A DNA stretch of 47,878 nt from Streptomyces sp. T39 (GTDB lineage Bacteria; Actinomycetota; Actinomycetes; Streptomycetales; Streptomycetaceae): the NCBI RefSeq assembly GCF_008042045.1, contig NZ_RDBP01000044.1:125976-173853 (forward strand). Reading direction: 5' to 3'. The notes beneath the pieces were generated by a model, which was not told the origin of the DNA, searched no databases, and saw only the letters and a program-made list of their open reading frames with translations. This document shows positions 36,817 to 43,831 of this stretch, one piece after another (the first letter of the stretch is position 1; each line of letters opens with the position of its first letter). Both the position numbers and the translations under genes were made by a program.

Positions 36817-36902
36817 CACGGCGGAAAACAGCCGAACGGGCGGGCACGGCGGACAACAGCCCGAAAGGGCGGGCCCGGCGCAAAACAGCCCGAACGGGCG
36901 GG
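36817..36902. repeat. Three tandem 28-29-bp repeats with hairpin cores
   Basis: Units at 36817-36844, 36845-36873 and 36874-36902 share the core ACAGCCCGAACGGGCGGG with one or two changes each (the first unit has lost a C, and the second has GAAAG for GAACG). Each unit can fold as CCC-GAAC-GGG or GCCCG-AA-CGGGC. It is non-coding, between divergent genes. Confidence 0.75.
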
Positions 36903-37232
36903 CCGGGCTCCGCAGGCCGGCGCCACGGTCCTCCACCCGTCCGCGGAACCCGCCGCCCCCGGCGCGCCCCTGCGCCTCCGCTTCGACGTGTTCCCCGACG
37001 GACACGGGGGCGCCGCCGGGGCCGGCGCCAGGGCACCCCGCTGGGGGGCAGCGGGTACTCCGCCTCCGGCGATCCTGCCGCCCGTGCTTCTCACGGTGCC
37101 GATCCGGCTGGTACTCATACCCTGCCGCTCCGGGCCGGGCGCGGGGCCGTGCGGCGGTGCGCCGCCGGGACCGTCGCCCGCCGGGGCGGCCGCCCTGCCC
37201 CTGCCACCTCCACGCGGGAAGATGCCCTCTCC

Positions 37233-38312
37233 ATGTTCAGAAGCATTCGTCAGGCGGTCCGCCGCGGGGTCCGGCGCGTGGACCTCAGCCATCCGGCACG
37301 GTCGCCGCTGGGCAGCGCGGTGGTGAACTGCGTGGTCTACCGCGACGGTGTGCGCCAGGCCGACTGCGCCGACGCCGGCGAGGCGCTGCGCCGTGTCCGC
37401 AAGGGACGCGGCGGGTTCGTCTGGATCGGTCTGCACGAACCGGACGAGAGTGAATTCGCCGGTCTCGCCGAGCTGTTCGACCTCCACCCGCTGGCGATCG
37501 AGGACGCGGTGCACGCGCACCAGCGGCCGAAGGCGGAGCGGTACGGGGAGACGCTGTTCGCCGTCTTCAAGACCGTCCACTACGTCGAGCACGCGGAATT
37601 GACGGCCACCAGCGAGGTCGTGGACACCGGCGAGCTGATGGCGTTCGTCGGCGGCGACTTCGTGATCACCATCCGGCACGGCGGACACGGCTCCCTCGGA
37701 GCACTCCGGGAGGACCTCGAAGCCATGCCCGACCAGCTGTCCAAGGGGCCGTCGGCCGTCCTGCACGCGATAGCGGATCACGTGGTCGACGACTACCTGG
37801 CCGTCGCCGACGCCGTGCAGGGCGATGTCGACGCGGTGGAGACCGCCGTCTTCAGCGCCCACGCCGACCGGTCGGACTCGGGGCGCATCTACCAGCTCAA
37901 GCGGGAACTGCTCGAGTTCCGGCGGGCCGCGGCGCCGCTGGGCCGGCCGCTGCAGCAGCTCGCGACCGACCCGATGCCCGTGATCGAGGCCGACGTGCGG
38001 GCGTACTTCCGTGACGTGGCCGACCATCTGGCCCGGGTCACGGAGCAGATCGCCGCCTACGACGCGCTGCTGGACTCGATCCTTCAGGCCCACCTCGCGC
38101 AGGTGACCGTCGCGCAGAACGAGGACATGCGCAAGATCACGGCCTGGGCCGCGATCATCGCGGTGCCCACCATGGTGTGCGGCATGTACGGGATGAACTT
38201 CACGCACATGCCCGAACTGCGCTGGACGTACGGGTATCCGGCGGCCCTGGCCGTGATCGTCGTCGCCTGTCTCGTCATCCACCGCGGCTTCCGCCGCAAC
38301 GGCTGGCTCTGA
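37233..38312 (+). CDS. corA: CorA-family magnesium/cobalt transporter
   Basis: A 359-residue CorA: a large N-terminal cytoplasmic domain (VVNCVVYRDGV, FVWIGLHEPDESEFAGLAELFDLHPLAIEDAVHAHQRPKAERY, FVITIRHG), a long helix region (about 180-300) and two C-terminal membrane helices. The selectivity motif Y-G-M-N is present in VCGMYGMNFTHMPELRW. It imports Mg2+ at the cell membrane. The ATG at 37233 starts at MFRSIRQAV. CGGGAAGA lies upstream at a longer-than-ideal distance. It is monocistronic and ends at a strong hairpin. Confidence 0.93.
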   Translation: MFRSIRQAVRRGVRRVDLSHPARSPLGSAVVNCVVYRDGVRQADCADAGEALRRVRKGRGGFVWIGLHEPDESEFAGLAELFDLHPLAIEDAVHAHQRPKAERYGETLFAVFKTVHYVEHAELTATSEVVDTGELMAFVGGDFVITIRHGGHGSLGALREDLEAMPDQLSKGPSAVLHAIADHVVDDYLAVADAVQGDVDAVETAVFSAHADRSDSGRIYQLKRELLEFRRAAAPLGRPLQQLATDPMPVIEADVRAYFRDVADHLARVTEQIAAYDALLDSILQAHLAQVTVAQNEDMRKITAWAAIIAVPTMVCGMYGMNFTHMPELRWTYGYPAALAVIVVACLVIHRGFRRNGWL

Positions 38313-38348
38313 CCTCCCGTTCCGGCGCCGGCCGGCTCCGCCTCCGGC

Positions 38349-38381
38349 GCGGCCCGCCGGTGCACGGCACCGGCGGGCCGC
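38349..38381 (+). terminator. Terminator of corA
   Basis: A perfect 14-bp stem GCGGCCCGCCGGTG/CACCGGCGGGCCGC (38349-38362 with 38368-38381) with a 5-nt loop, 36 bp after the corA stop. Confidence 0.8.
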
Positions 38382-38389
38382 CCGCTCGG

Positions 38390-38571
38390 TCCTCGCCCAT
38401 GACCAGGCCCTCGATGGTGTGCTTCTGCGTCACCGGCTCCAGGACGTCGACGATCCGGCAGTCCAGATGGCGCCGTACGCGCTCCGGGAGGGCCTCCCAA
38501 TAGGCGCGGGTCACCGCGGTGTCGTGCCGCTCGCCGTTGGAGCCTCGGGTCCGTCGACCCCGAGGACCAGC
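38390..38571 (-). pseudogene. Frameshifted remnant of an unidentified gene
   Basis: On the minus strand one frame reads VLVLGVDGPEAP (about 38571-38536) and continues in another frame as NGERHDTAVTRAYWEALPERV, then RRHLDCRIVDVLEPVTQKHT and IEGLVMGEDRA (about 38540-38390). The composition is that of a folded protein, unlike the Arg/Pro-rich shadows around it, but the piece has no start, a frameshift and runs into the corA terminator. I do not recognise the family. It may be the decayed 3' end of a gene, cut off by the event that left the LacI fragment beside it. Confidence 0.35.
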
Positions 38572-38614
38572 ACGGGCCGGGACCTCGCCGAACGGTTCCT
38601 GGCCCCGCGGCCAT

Positions 38615-38872
38615 GCCCGCGGCGCACGGAGGGGGCTGAGCCTGCCGAACGACCTGGCGGTCGCCGGGTTCGACGACATCGAGGACGGCCGGTACGGCCG
38701 TCCGGCGCTGACCACCGTCTCGCCCGACAAGCACCAGATCGCCGAACGCGCGCTGCAGTGCCTGGCGGACCGCATCCACAGTCCGCACGCCGCCGTGCCC
38801 GCCATGGATCTGGCGGTCCCGCACCGGCTGGTCGTGCGCGGCAGCACCGCCCCGCGGGGCACGGGGGACTGA
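38615..38872 (+). pseudogene. C-terminal fragment of a LacI-family regulator
   Basis: About 80 residues beginning RRGLSLPNDLAVAGFDDIEDGRYGRP and continuing with LTTVSPDKHQIAERALQCLADRI, then VPHRLVVRGST. These are the last two motifs of LacI regulators (the FDDI/FDD strand and the RLVVRGST C-terminus). The DNA-binding domain and most of the sensor domain are missing, and there is no start or RBS. It is a truncated gene relic. Confidence 0.8.
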
Positions 38873-38909
38873 ACGCGCCGACGGCCGGGTCCGGGTTCCC
38901 GGCCCCTCC

Positions 38910-38940
38910 CCGTACCGGCCGGGGCCCGCGGCCGGTACGG
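38910..38940. terminator. Hairpin between the LacI relic and the FMN reductase gene
   Basis: An 11-bp perfect stem CCGTACCGGCC/GGCCGGTACGG (38910-38920 with 38930-38940) with a 9-nt loop, 54 bp beyond the stop of the convergent FMN reductase gene; it is likely that gene's terminator. Confidence 0.65.
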
Positions 38941-38993
38941 CCTCTCCCGCGCCGGCGGCCCGCTGTCCGGGCCGGGGGCGCGGGGGTTCCCGG

Positions 38994-39554
38994 TCAGGCG
39001 GCCTGCGGGGACTCCACGTGGCCGCTGATCCGGTGGATGATCTCGACCAGCTTCTCGGTGATCTCGGTGTCGTCGGCGGGGTGCGTCTCGGCGAAGCGGG
39101 TCATCGAGTTCGGGATGGTCAGCTGGAGGTCGGCGAGCACGCTGCCGCCGGCGATGCCGGCCGCCTTGCGGGCCTCCTCCTGCGCCCAGGCGCCGCCGTA
39201 CTGGCCGAAGGCGGTGCCCACCACGGCGGTGGGCTTGCCGCTGACGGCACTGCCGCCGAAGGGGCGGGACAGCCAGTCGATGCCGTTCTTCAGCACGGCC
39301 GGCATGGTGCCGTTGTACTCCGGGGTGAACAGCAGGAGGGCGTCGGCGCGGCCGGCGGCCTCGCGCAGCCGGACGGCGGAGGCGGGCGCGCTGTCCGTGT
39401 CGATGTCCTCGTTGTAGAACGGGATCTCTCCCAGGCCCTCGTACAGCTCGACCGTGGTCCCCTGCGGTGCGTGGCGGGCGGCCGCCTCGGCGAGCTGACG
39501 GTTGTGCGAGCCGGAGCGCAGGCTGCCGACGAGAGCGAGGATGCGGACGGACAT
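38994..39554 (-). CDS. NADPH-dependent FMN reductase
   Basis: A 186-residue flavodoxin-fold reductase: LALVGSLRSGSHNRQLAEAAAR is the FMN-phosphate loop, LLLFTPEYNGTMPAVLKNGIDWLSRP is the second family signature (T-P-E-Y-N), and GTAFGQYGGAW follows. It reduces FMN or quinones with NAD(P)H. GGAG lies 7 nt before the ATG at 39554. It is divergent from a TetR regulator, with two operator dyads between, so induction by a quinone-like or electrophilic compound is a reasonable inference. Confidence 0.92.
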   Translation of the reverse strand: MSVRILALVGSLRSGSHNRQLAEAAARHAPQGTTVELYEGLGEIPFYNEDIDTDSAPASAVRLREAAGRADALLLFTPEYNGTMPAVLKNGIDWLSRPFGGSAVSGKPTAVVGTAFGQYGGAWAQEEARKAAGIAGGSVLADLQLTIPNSMTRFAETHPADDTEITEKLVEIIHRISGHVESPQAA

Positions 39555-39591
39555 GGCGATCTCCAAGGGGGCGGAGCGGGTGGAAGTAATC

Positions 39592-39603
39592 GGACTGTGG
39601 TCC
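39592..39603. promoter_or_regulatory. TetR operator half 1: GGACTGTGGTCC
   Basis: A dyad with 4-bp arms (GGAC/GTCC) lying 38 bp upstream of the FMN reductase start. With flanks (CGGACTGTGGTCCGTTTA) it is a mirror-image copy of the site at 39627 with few mismatches. Confidence 0.6.
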
Positions 39604-39626
39604 GTTTACTGTTGTACCACCTAAGC

Positions 39627-39638
39627 GGACCACGGTCC
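39627..39638. promoter_or_regulatory. TetR operator half 2: GGACCACGGTCC
   Basis: A perfect dyad with 5-bp arms around AC. Its extended form (TAAGCGGACCACGGTCC) is the inverted copy of the first site, and the centres are 35 bp apart. The pair lies between the divergent reductase and tetR genes. Confidence 0.65.
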
Positions 39639-39675
39639 ATTTTTCTTCCCGGGCCATGATCCGGACGGAAAGCCC

Positions 39676-39681
39676 TAGGCT
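39676..39681 (+). promoter_or_regulatory. -10 box TAGGCT of tetR, leaderless-type start
   Basis: TAGGCT ends 6 nt before the ATG at 39688, with no Shine-Dalgarno sequence. Confidence 0.55.
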
Positions 39682-39687
39682 GGAGCC

Positions 39688-40335
39688 ATGTCGACTCGCC
39701 CCCCGTTCCCGCAGCCGTCAGGGCCGGACGCGCCGGTTCTCATGGAGCTGACGGGGGTGGGCGACTCACCGGCCCTGCGCGCCGACGCGGTGCGCAACCG
39801 CGCGCGTCTGCTGGAGGCCGCCTCCCGGTTCGTGGAGGAGCACGGGGTGAACTGCCTCACGATGGAGGCGGTGGCCAAGTCCGCCGGAGTGGGCAAGGGG
39901 ACGGTGTTCCGTCGCTTCGGCGACCGCACGGGACTGCTCATGGCGCTGCTCGACCACTCCGAGCAGGCCTTCCAGGCCCGCTTCCTCGGCGGGCCGCCGC
40001 CCGTGGGACCGGGCGCGCCCCCGCTGGAGCGGCTGCACGCCTTCGGCCGCGCCACCCTGCGAGAGGCGGCGAGCCGCCTGGAGCTCTACCTGGCCGCCCA
40101 GCCGGACGCCGAGCGCCGGTACGCCAACCCGCCCTACCAGGTGCGCCTGACCCATGTGACGATGCTGGTCAGGCAGGTGGCGCCGGACGGGGACGGCGAA
40201 CTCCTGGCCCAGGCGCTGATGGCCTATCTGGACCCGGCGCTGATCCACCACTTCCTGCGTCAGCGCGCCATGCCGCTGGAGCGCCTGGAAGCCGGCTGGT
40301 CCGACCTGGTCGACCGGTGCGCCACGGCCCGTTAG
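39688..40335 (+). CDS. TetR-family transcriptional regulator
   Basis: A 215-residue repressor: ALRADAVRNRARLLEAASRFVEEHG, then VNCLTMEAVAKSAGVGKGTVFRRFGDRTGLLMALLDH, is the TetR helix-turn-helix at about residues 30-85, followed by an all-helical ligand domain. A 25-residue tail precedes the DNA-binding domain. It is divergent from the FMN reductase gene, with two matching dyads in between, and probably represses the reductase and perhaps itself. Confidence 0.92.
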   Translation: MSTRPPFPQPSGPDAPVLMELTGVGDSPALRADAVRNRARLLEAASRFVEEHGVNCLTMEAVAKSAGVGKGTVFRRFGDRTGLLMALLDHSEQAFQARFLGGPPPVGPGAPPLERLHAFGRATLREAASRLELYLAAQPDAERRYANPPYQVRLTHVTMLVRQVAPDGDGELLAQALMAYLDPALIHHFLRQRAMPLERLEAGWSDLVDRCATAR

Positions 40336-40784
40336 CGGACGGTGGCCCGTGACGCGGCGGCCGGTGCGCCGGAGCCCGTCGGCGGACGGCGGCCCGCCAT
40401 GTGGTCGGCCGGTGCGGCGACGGCCCGCGGCCGGCACCCCCGACGCGCTACGGCGCCGCGCTGCCGGCGGCCGCGGGCGGAACACCGAGGCGGCCGGCCG
40501 GCTCCGTCGTGGTCCCGCCTGCGCCGTCACCCGCGGCGAGGGGCGGCGTCCTGCCGGGCGACCACTCCGGACGAGGCCCGGGGGCGCCGGCCGGCACCGC
40601 CGGCCCGGCGTCCGACAGGGCTTCTCCGGCGCGGGCGCGGTGGGACCGGGAGATGGTCCGGCGGGCTCCGGCCCGGCCCGCCCGGGCGGCTTCTGGCGCG
40701 GGGTGCGGCGTGCCGTGCGGGCCGGAACCAGGCGGCGGGCCGGAACCCGGCGGCGGACCGGACGACGGCCGCCGCCGTGGCTCG
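40336..40784. other. 449-bp gap between the convergent tetR and DUF1684 genes
   Basis: I see no gene. All open frames are low-complexity Arg/Pro/Gly/Ala. Near 40720-40755 an 18-bp element (GGGCCGGAACCAGGCGGC) is repeated once in tandem with one change. No clear terminator was identified, although GC-rich dyads are numerous. Confidence 0.6.
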
Positions 40785-41609
40785 TCAGGCCGCGCCGCCC
40801 CGTTCGCGGGGGATCCGGTGACCCGCCTCGATCGCCACCGGGAGGCGGTTCTCCGCGGGCGGCAGGGGGCAGGTGGCCAGGTCCGTGTAGGCGCACGGCA
40901 GGTTCGCCGCACGGTTGAAGTCCACGACGACGGTGCCGTCGGCGGCGGCCCCCACCGTCAGGACGCGATTGGCGGCATAGGTCGTGACACCGGAGGTCGC
41001 GTCGGTGAACAGCACCGTCAGGCTCCCCGGGGTGTGCCCGGGGAACGCCGTCAGGGAGAACGTCCGCCCCTGGAGGGCGAACTCGATGCGGCCCGGCGCG
41101 TCGTACACGTGCTCCAGGCCCTCGACGGCGGCCCCCACGGTGGTCGGGCGCGGCTCCTCGAAGGCGAGGTAGCGGCCCTCGACGACCCAGCGCGGGTCCG
41201 GCGCGTAGGCGGGCGTGCCGGCGAAGGAGGTGCGCAGCGGCGCGTCGGGGTGCCGGGGCCGGACGATGTCGTTCCCGCCGCGCCTGGCCACCTCGATCAC
41301 CGCGTCGCCCCAGACGGCGTCGACGCCGCCGCGTTCGGGCAGCACCCCGAAGCGGTGCTCGCCGCGCACCGGCGTTCCGTCCACCACCAGTTCCTCGGCG
41401 TCGGCCAGGGTCACGGTGACGCCCTCGGGGCCGGTCCGCCAGGTGCCGGGGGCGTCGGGGAAGCGGCGCGGTCGCTCGTCGAGCCAGTGCAGACCGGTGA
41501 TCGCGAGGAAACCGTGCGGGGCGGCGAGCCGCTCCTCCTGCGCACGGTGCCAGGCCAGCCATTCCTCGGTGAAGGCCTGGAGGTCCCTGGTCGTGGTCCG
41601 AGCGGTCAT
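40785..41609 (-). CDS. DUF1684 domain-containing protein
   Basis: A 274-residue protein of the DUF1684 family: WLAWHRAQEERLAAPHGFLAITGLHWLDERPRRFPDAPGTWR at the N-terminus, then EHRFGVLPERGG, FEEPRPTTVGAAVEGLEHVYDAPGRIEFAL and VVVDFNRAANLPCAYTDLATCPLPPAENRLPVAIEAG, a conserved C-terminal block in which the His-, Cys- and Asn-containing pattern suggests a binding site. The function is unknown. GAAGGAG lies 5 nt before the ATG. It starts 75 bp after the LLM oxidoreductase in the same direction and may be the last gene of the methionine transcript. Confidence 0.85.
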   Translation of the reverse strand: MTARTTTRDLQAFTEEWLAWHRAQEERLAAPHGFLAITGLHWLDERPRRFPDAPGTWRTGPEGVTVTLADAEELVVDGTPVRGEHRFGVLPERGGVDAVWGDAVIEVARRGGNDIVRPRHPDAPLRTSFAGTPAYAPDPRWVVEGRYLAFEEPRPTTVGAAVEGLEHVYDAPGRIEFALQGRTFSLTAFPGHTPGSLTVLFTDATSGVTTYAANRVLTVGAAADGTVVVDFNRAANLPCAYTDLATCPLPPAENRLPVAIEAGHRIPRERGGAA

Positions 41610-41684
41610 GGATGCTCCTTCGTCCCGCGAGGCCACGGCCTCGCTGCGGTGTGCGGGTGGGGGCGGCAGGTCCGCCGCGACGTG

Positions 41685-42608
41685 TCAGCCGGCCAGTTCG
41701 CCGAGGAGGGCCCAGGTGCGTCGCCGGTCCTCCTCCCCGGCGATCTCCGTCCCGGCGAAGACGACCTCCGTCGCACCGGCGTCCCGGTAGCGCCGGATCT
41801 CGGCCGCCACCGTCTTCTCGTCGCCGATCACGGCGACGTCCGACGCCCGCCGGGCGCCGGAGAGCTCGACGACCCTGGCGTAGGAGGGGATCTGCTCGTA
41901 GAACGCGAGCTGTTCGGTGGCCTTGCGCCGCACTCCTTCGACGTCGTCCGTGACCACGCCGTGCACCAGGGCGACGACCCGGGGCGCGGGACGGCCGGCG
42001 GCCTCCGCCGAGGCCACCAGTGCCGGAACGATGTGGTCTCCCAGGGCGCGCGGGCCCGCCAGGTAGGGCAGGATCCCGTCCGCCAGTTCACCGCTGACCC
42101 GCAGCGCCTGCGGGCCCATCGCGGCGACCAGCAGGGGGACGCCGCCCTCCGCTCCCGGTACGCGCGCCGGGAGCGGCGTCACCGCCGTCAGCAGCTCGCC
42201 GCGGAAGTCGGCGGCCCCGTTCTCGGTCAACTGCCTCAGGGCCGTGAGGAATTCGCGGAGCCGGGCGACGGGCCGCTCGAAGGGCAGGCCGAAGCCGCCC
42301 TCGGTGATGAGCCTGGTGCCCAGCGCCAGCCCGAGGTGGTAGCGGCCGCGGGTGGCGGCCTGGGCGGTCTGGGCCTGACTGGAGACGAGCAGAGGGTGCC
42401 GGCCGAAGACGGGGATCGCGGAGGTGCCCACCTGGAGACCGGGCACCTCGCGCCCGACGAGGGCCGCCAGTTGCGGCGAGTCGGCACCGAAGGTCTGCCC
42501 GAACCAGGCGGAGTGCAGGCCGGCCTCCGCGGCCTCCCGGGCCAGCCGGACGGAGGCGTCGACCTGGTTGTCCGCGTCGGATGCGTTGAGCGCTACTCCT
42601 ACTGTCAT
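41685..42608 (-). CDS. LLM-class F420-dependent oxidoreductase
   Basis: A 307-residue luciferase-like TIM-barrel protein: VDASVRLAREAAEAGLHSAWFGQTFGADSPQLAALVG, then VPGLQVGTSAIPVFGRHPLLVSSQAQTAQAA, GRYHLGLALGTRLITEG, and PLLVAAMGPQALRVSGELADGILPYLAGP. This is the actinobacterial F420-using subfamily. The ATG overlaps the metX stop (ATGA), so translation is coupled to the methionine genes. The role is unknown; a redox step on a sulfur metabolite can only be guessed from context. Confidence 0.9.
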   Translation of the reverse strand: MTVGVALNASDADNQVDASVRLAREAAEAGLHSAWFGQTFGADSPQLAALVGREVPGLQVGTSAIPVFGRHPLLVSSQAQTAQAATRGRYHLGLALGTRLITEGGFGLPFERPVARLREFLTALRQLTENGAADFRGELLTAVTPLPARVPGAEGGVPLLVAAMGPQALRVSGELADGILPYLAGPRALGDHIVPALVASAEAAGRPAPRVVALVHGVVTDDVEGVRRKATEQLAFYEQIPSYARVVELSGARRASDVAVIGDEKTVAAEIRRYRDAGATEVVFAGTEIAGEEDRRRTWALLGELAG

Positions 42609-43831
42609 GTCTGGGAGAACCGCCGTCCGTCGATGCCGCATTCCGGTTCCTGTGTGACGGCTTCTTGTCGTTCATGTGTACGCGGACGGCCCACGAGTTC
42701 CCCGACGAGGGCGGCGACCTGCTCGGTCTCGATGAGGAAACCGTCGTGGCCGTGCGGCGACCGGATGAGCCGCAGGCCGTCCGCCGAGCGGATGCCCGCC
42801 GCCAGTTCCGCCTGCTGCGACGGCGGGTAGAGACGGTCGGACTCGACCCCGGCGACCAGGGTCTCGGCGGTCACCCGGCCCAGCGCGGCGCGTACGCCGC
42901 CCCGCCCGCGGCCGATGTCATGGCTGTTCATGGCCTCGGCCAGGGTGACGTAACTGCCCGCGTCGAAGCGGCGGGCCAGAGCGGCGGCGTGATGGTCGAG
43001 GTAGGACTCGACCTGGTACCGGCCGCCCGACCACGGATCCTCCGCGCCCTGCGCCGAGCGCCCGAAACGGGCCTGGAGCTCCGGCTCGCTGCGGTAGGTG
43101 ACATGGGCGATGCGCCGGGCGATGCCGAGACCGGTGTGCGGCCCGCGGCCGGTGCCGTGGTAGTCGCCGCCGAGCCAGTCGGGGTCGGAGCGGATGGCGC
43201 CCATCTGCACACCGGCCCAGGCGATCTGCTCGGCGCTCGCCGCCGCGGTCGTCGCGAGCAGGAGCAGCGCCCCGGTGCGCTCGGGATACGACACCGCCCA
43301 CTCCAGCGCCCGCATGCCGCCCATCGAGCCGCCGACGACCAGGGCCCAGCGGTCGACGCCGAGCGCATCGGCCAGACCGGCCTCGGCGGCGACCTGGTCG
43401 CGCTGTGTCAGAAAGGGGAAACCGCCTCCCCAGTGGCGGCCGTCGGGGCGCCGGGAGGACGGCCCGGTGCTGCCCTGGCAGCCGCCGAGCACATTGGGCG
43501 CGACGACGAAGAACCGGTCGGTGTCGAGGGCACGCCCCGGCCCGACGAGCCCGTCCCACCACCCGGGGGTGGGATGGCCCGGTCCCGCGGGACCGGCGGC
43601 GTGACTGTCACCGGTGAGGGCGTGCAGCACCAGCACGGCATTGGAGCGCCCCGGCGCAGGCCGGCCCCAGGTCTCGAACGCGAGCCGCACGCCCGGCAGT
43701 TCGCCGCCCGCCTCCAGCGGCAGCGGCGCGTCGCGCAGGTACCAGCGGCGGCCCCCGGGAGGGTCCCCCTCCCGCCAGGCCCCGGAGGCCGGCGGGAGGG
43801 GGAGCGGCGACGACGCCGGCCAGGTGTTCAG
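42605..43831 (-). CDS. metX: Homoserine O-acetyltransferase MetX, probable CTG start
   Basis: MetX acetylates homoserine for direct sulfhydrylation by MetY. The alpha/beta-hydrolase core shows NAVLVLHALTGDSHAAGP, VVAPNVLGGCQGSTGPSS, nucleophile Ser in VVGGSMGGMRALEW, Asp in GVESDRLYPP and His in SPHGHDGFL. The frame contains no ATG, GTG or TTG upstream of a GTG at 43690, yet the coding sequence clearly continues upstream (LPPASGAWREGDPPGGRRWY, LRDAPLPLEAGELPG). The only sensible start is CTG at 43831, overlapping the metY stop as CTGA, with GAAGGG 6 nt upstream; this gives 408 residues. Starting at 43690 would give 361 and delete a core strand. Confidence 0.9.
   Translation of the reverse strand: MNTWPASSPLPLPPASGAWREGDPPGGRRWYLRDAPLPLEAGGELPGVRLAFETWGRPAPGRSNAVLVLHALTGDSHAAGPAGPGHPTPGWWDGLVGPGRALDTDRFFVVAPNVLGGCQGSTGPSSRRPDGRHWGGGFPFLTQRDQVAAEAGLADALGVDRWALVVGGSMGGMRALEWAVSYPERTGALLLLATTAAASAEQIAWAGVQMGAIRSDPDWLGGDYHGTGRGPHTGLGIARRIAHVTYRSEPELQARFGRSAQGAEDPWSGGRYQVESYLDHHAAALARRFDAGSYVTLAEAMNSHDIGRGRGGVRAALGRVTAETLVAGVESDRLYPPSQQAELAAGIRSADGLRLIRSPHGHDGFLIETEQVAALVGELVGRPRTHERQEAVTQEPECGIDGRRFSQT

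Larger units (their letters stand above)
36605..37232. other. 628-bp gap between the divergent hybrid kinase and corA genes
   Basis: No convincing gene. It should hold promoters for both flanking genes, but I could not pick strong boxes. It contains a 14-bp dyad (36705-36718) and a triplicated 29-bp hairpin-forming repeat (36817-36902), described separately. Frames open across it give Arg/Pro/Gly-rich shadow peptides only. Confidence 0.7.

Noticed and set aside
40336..40784. Proline/glycine-rich minus-strand frame as an extension of the DUF1684 gene
   Set aside because: The DUF1684 gene ends at a clear stop at 40785 and the sequence beyond is low complexity on all frames.
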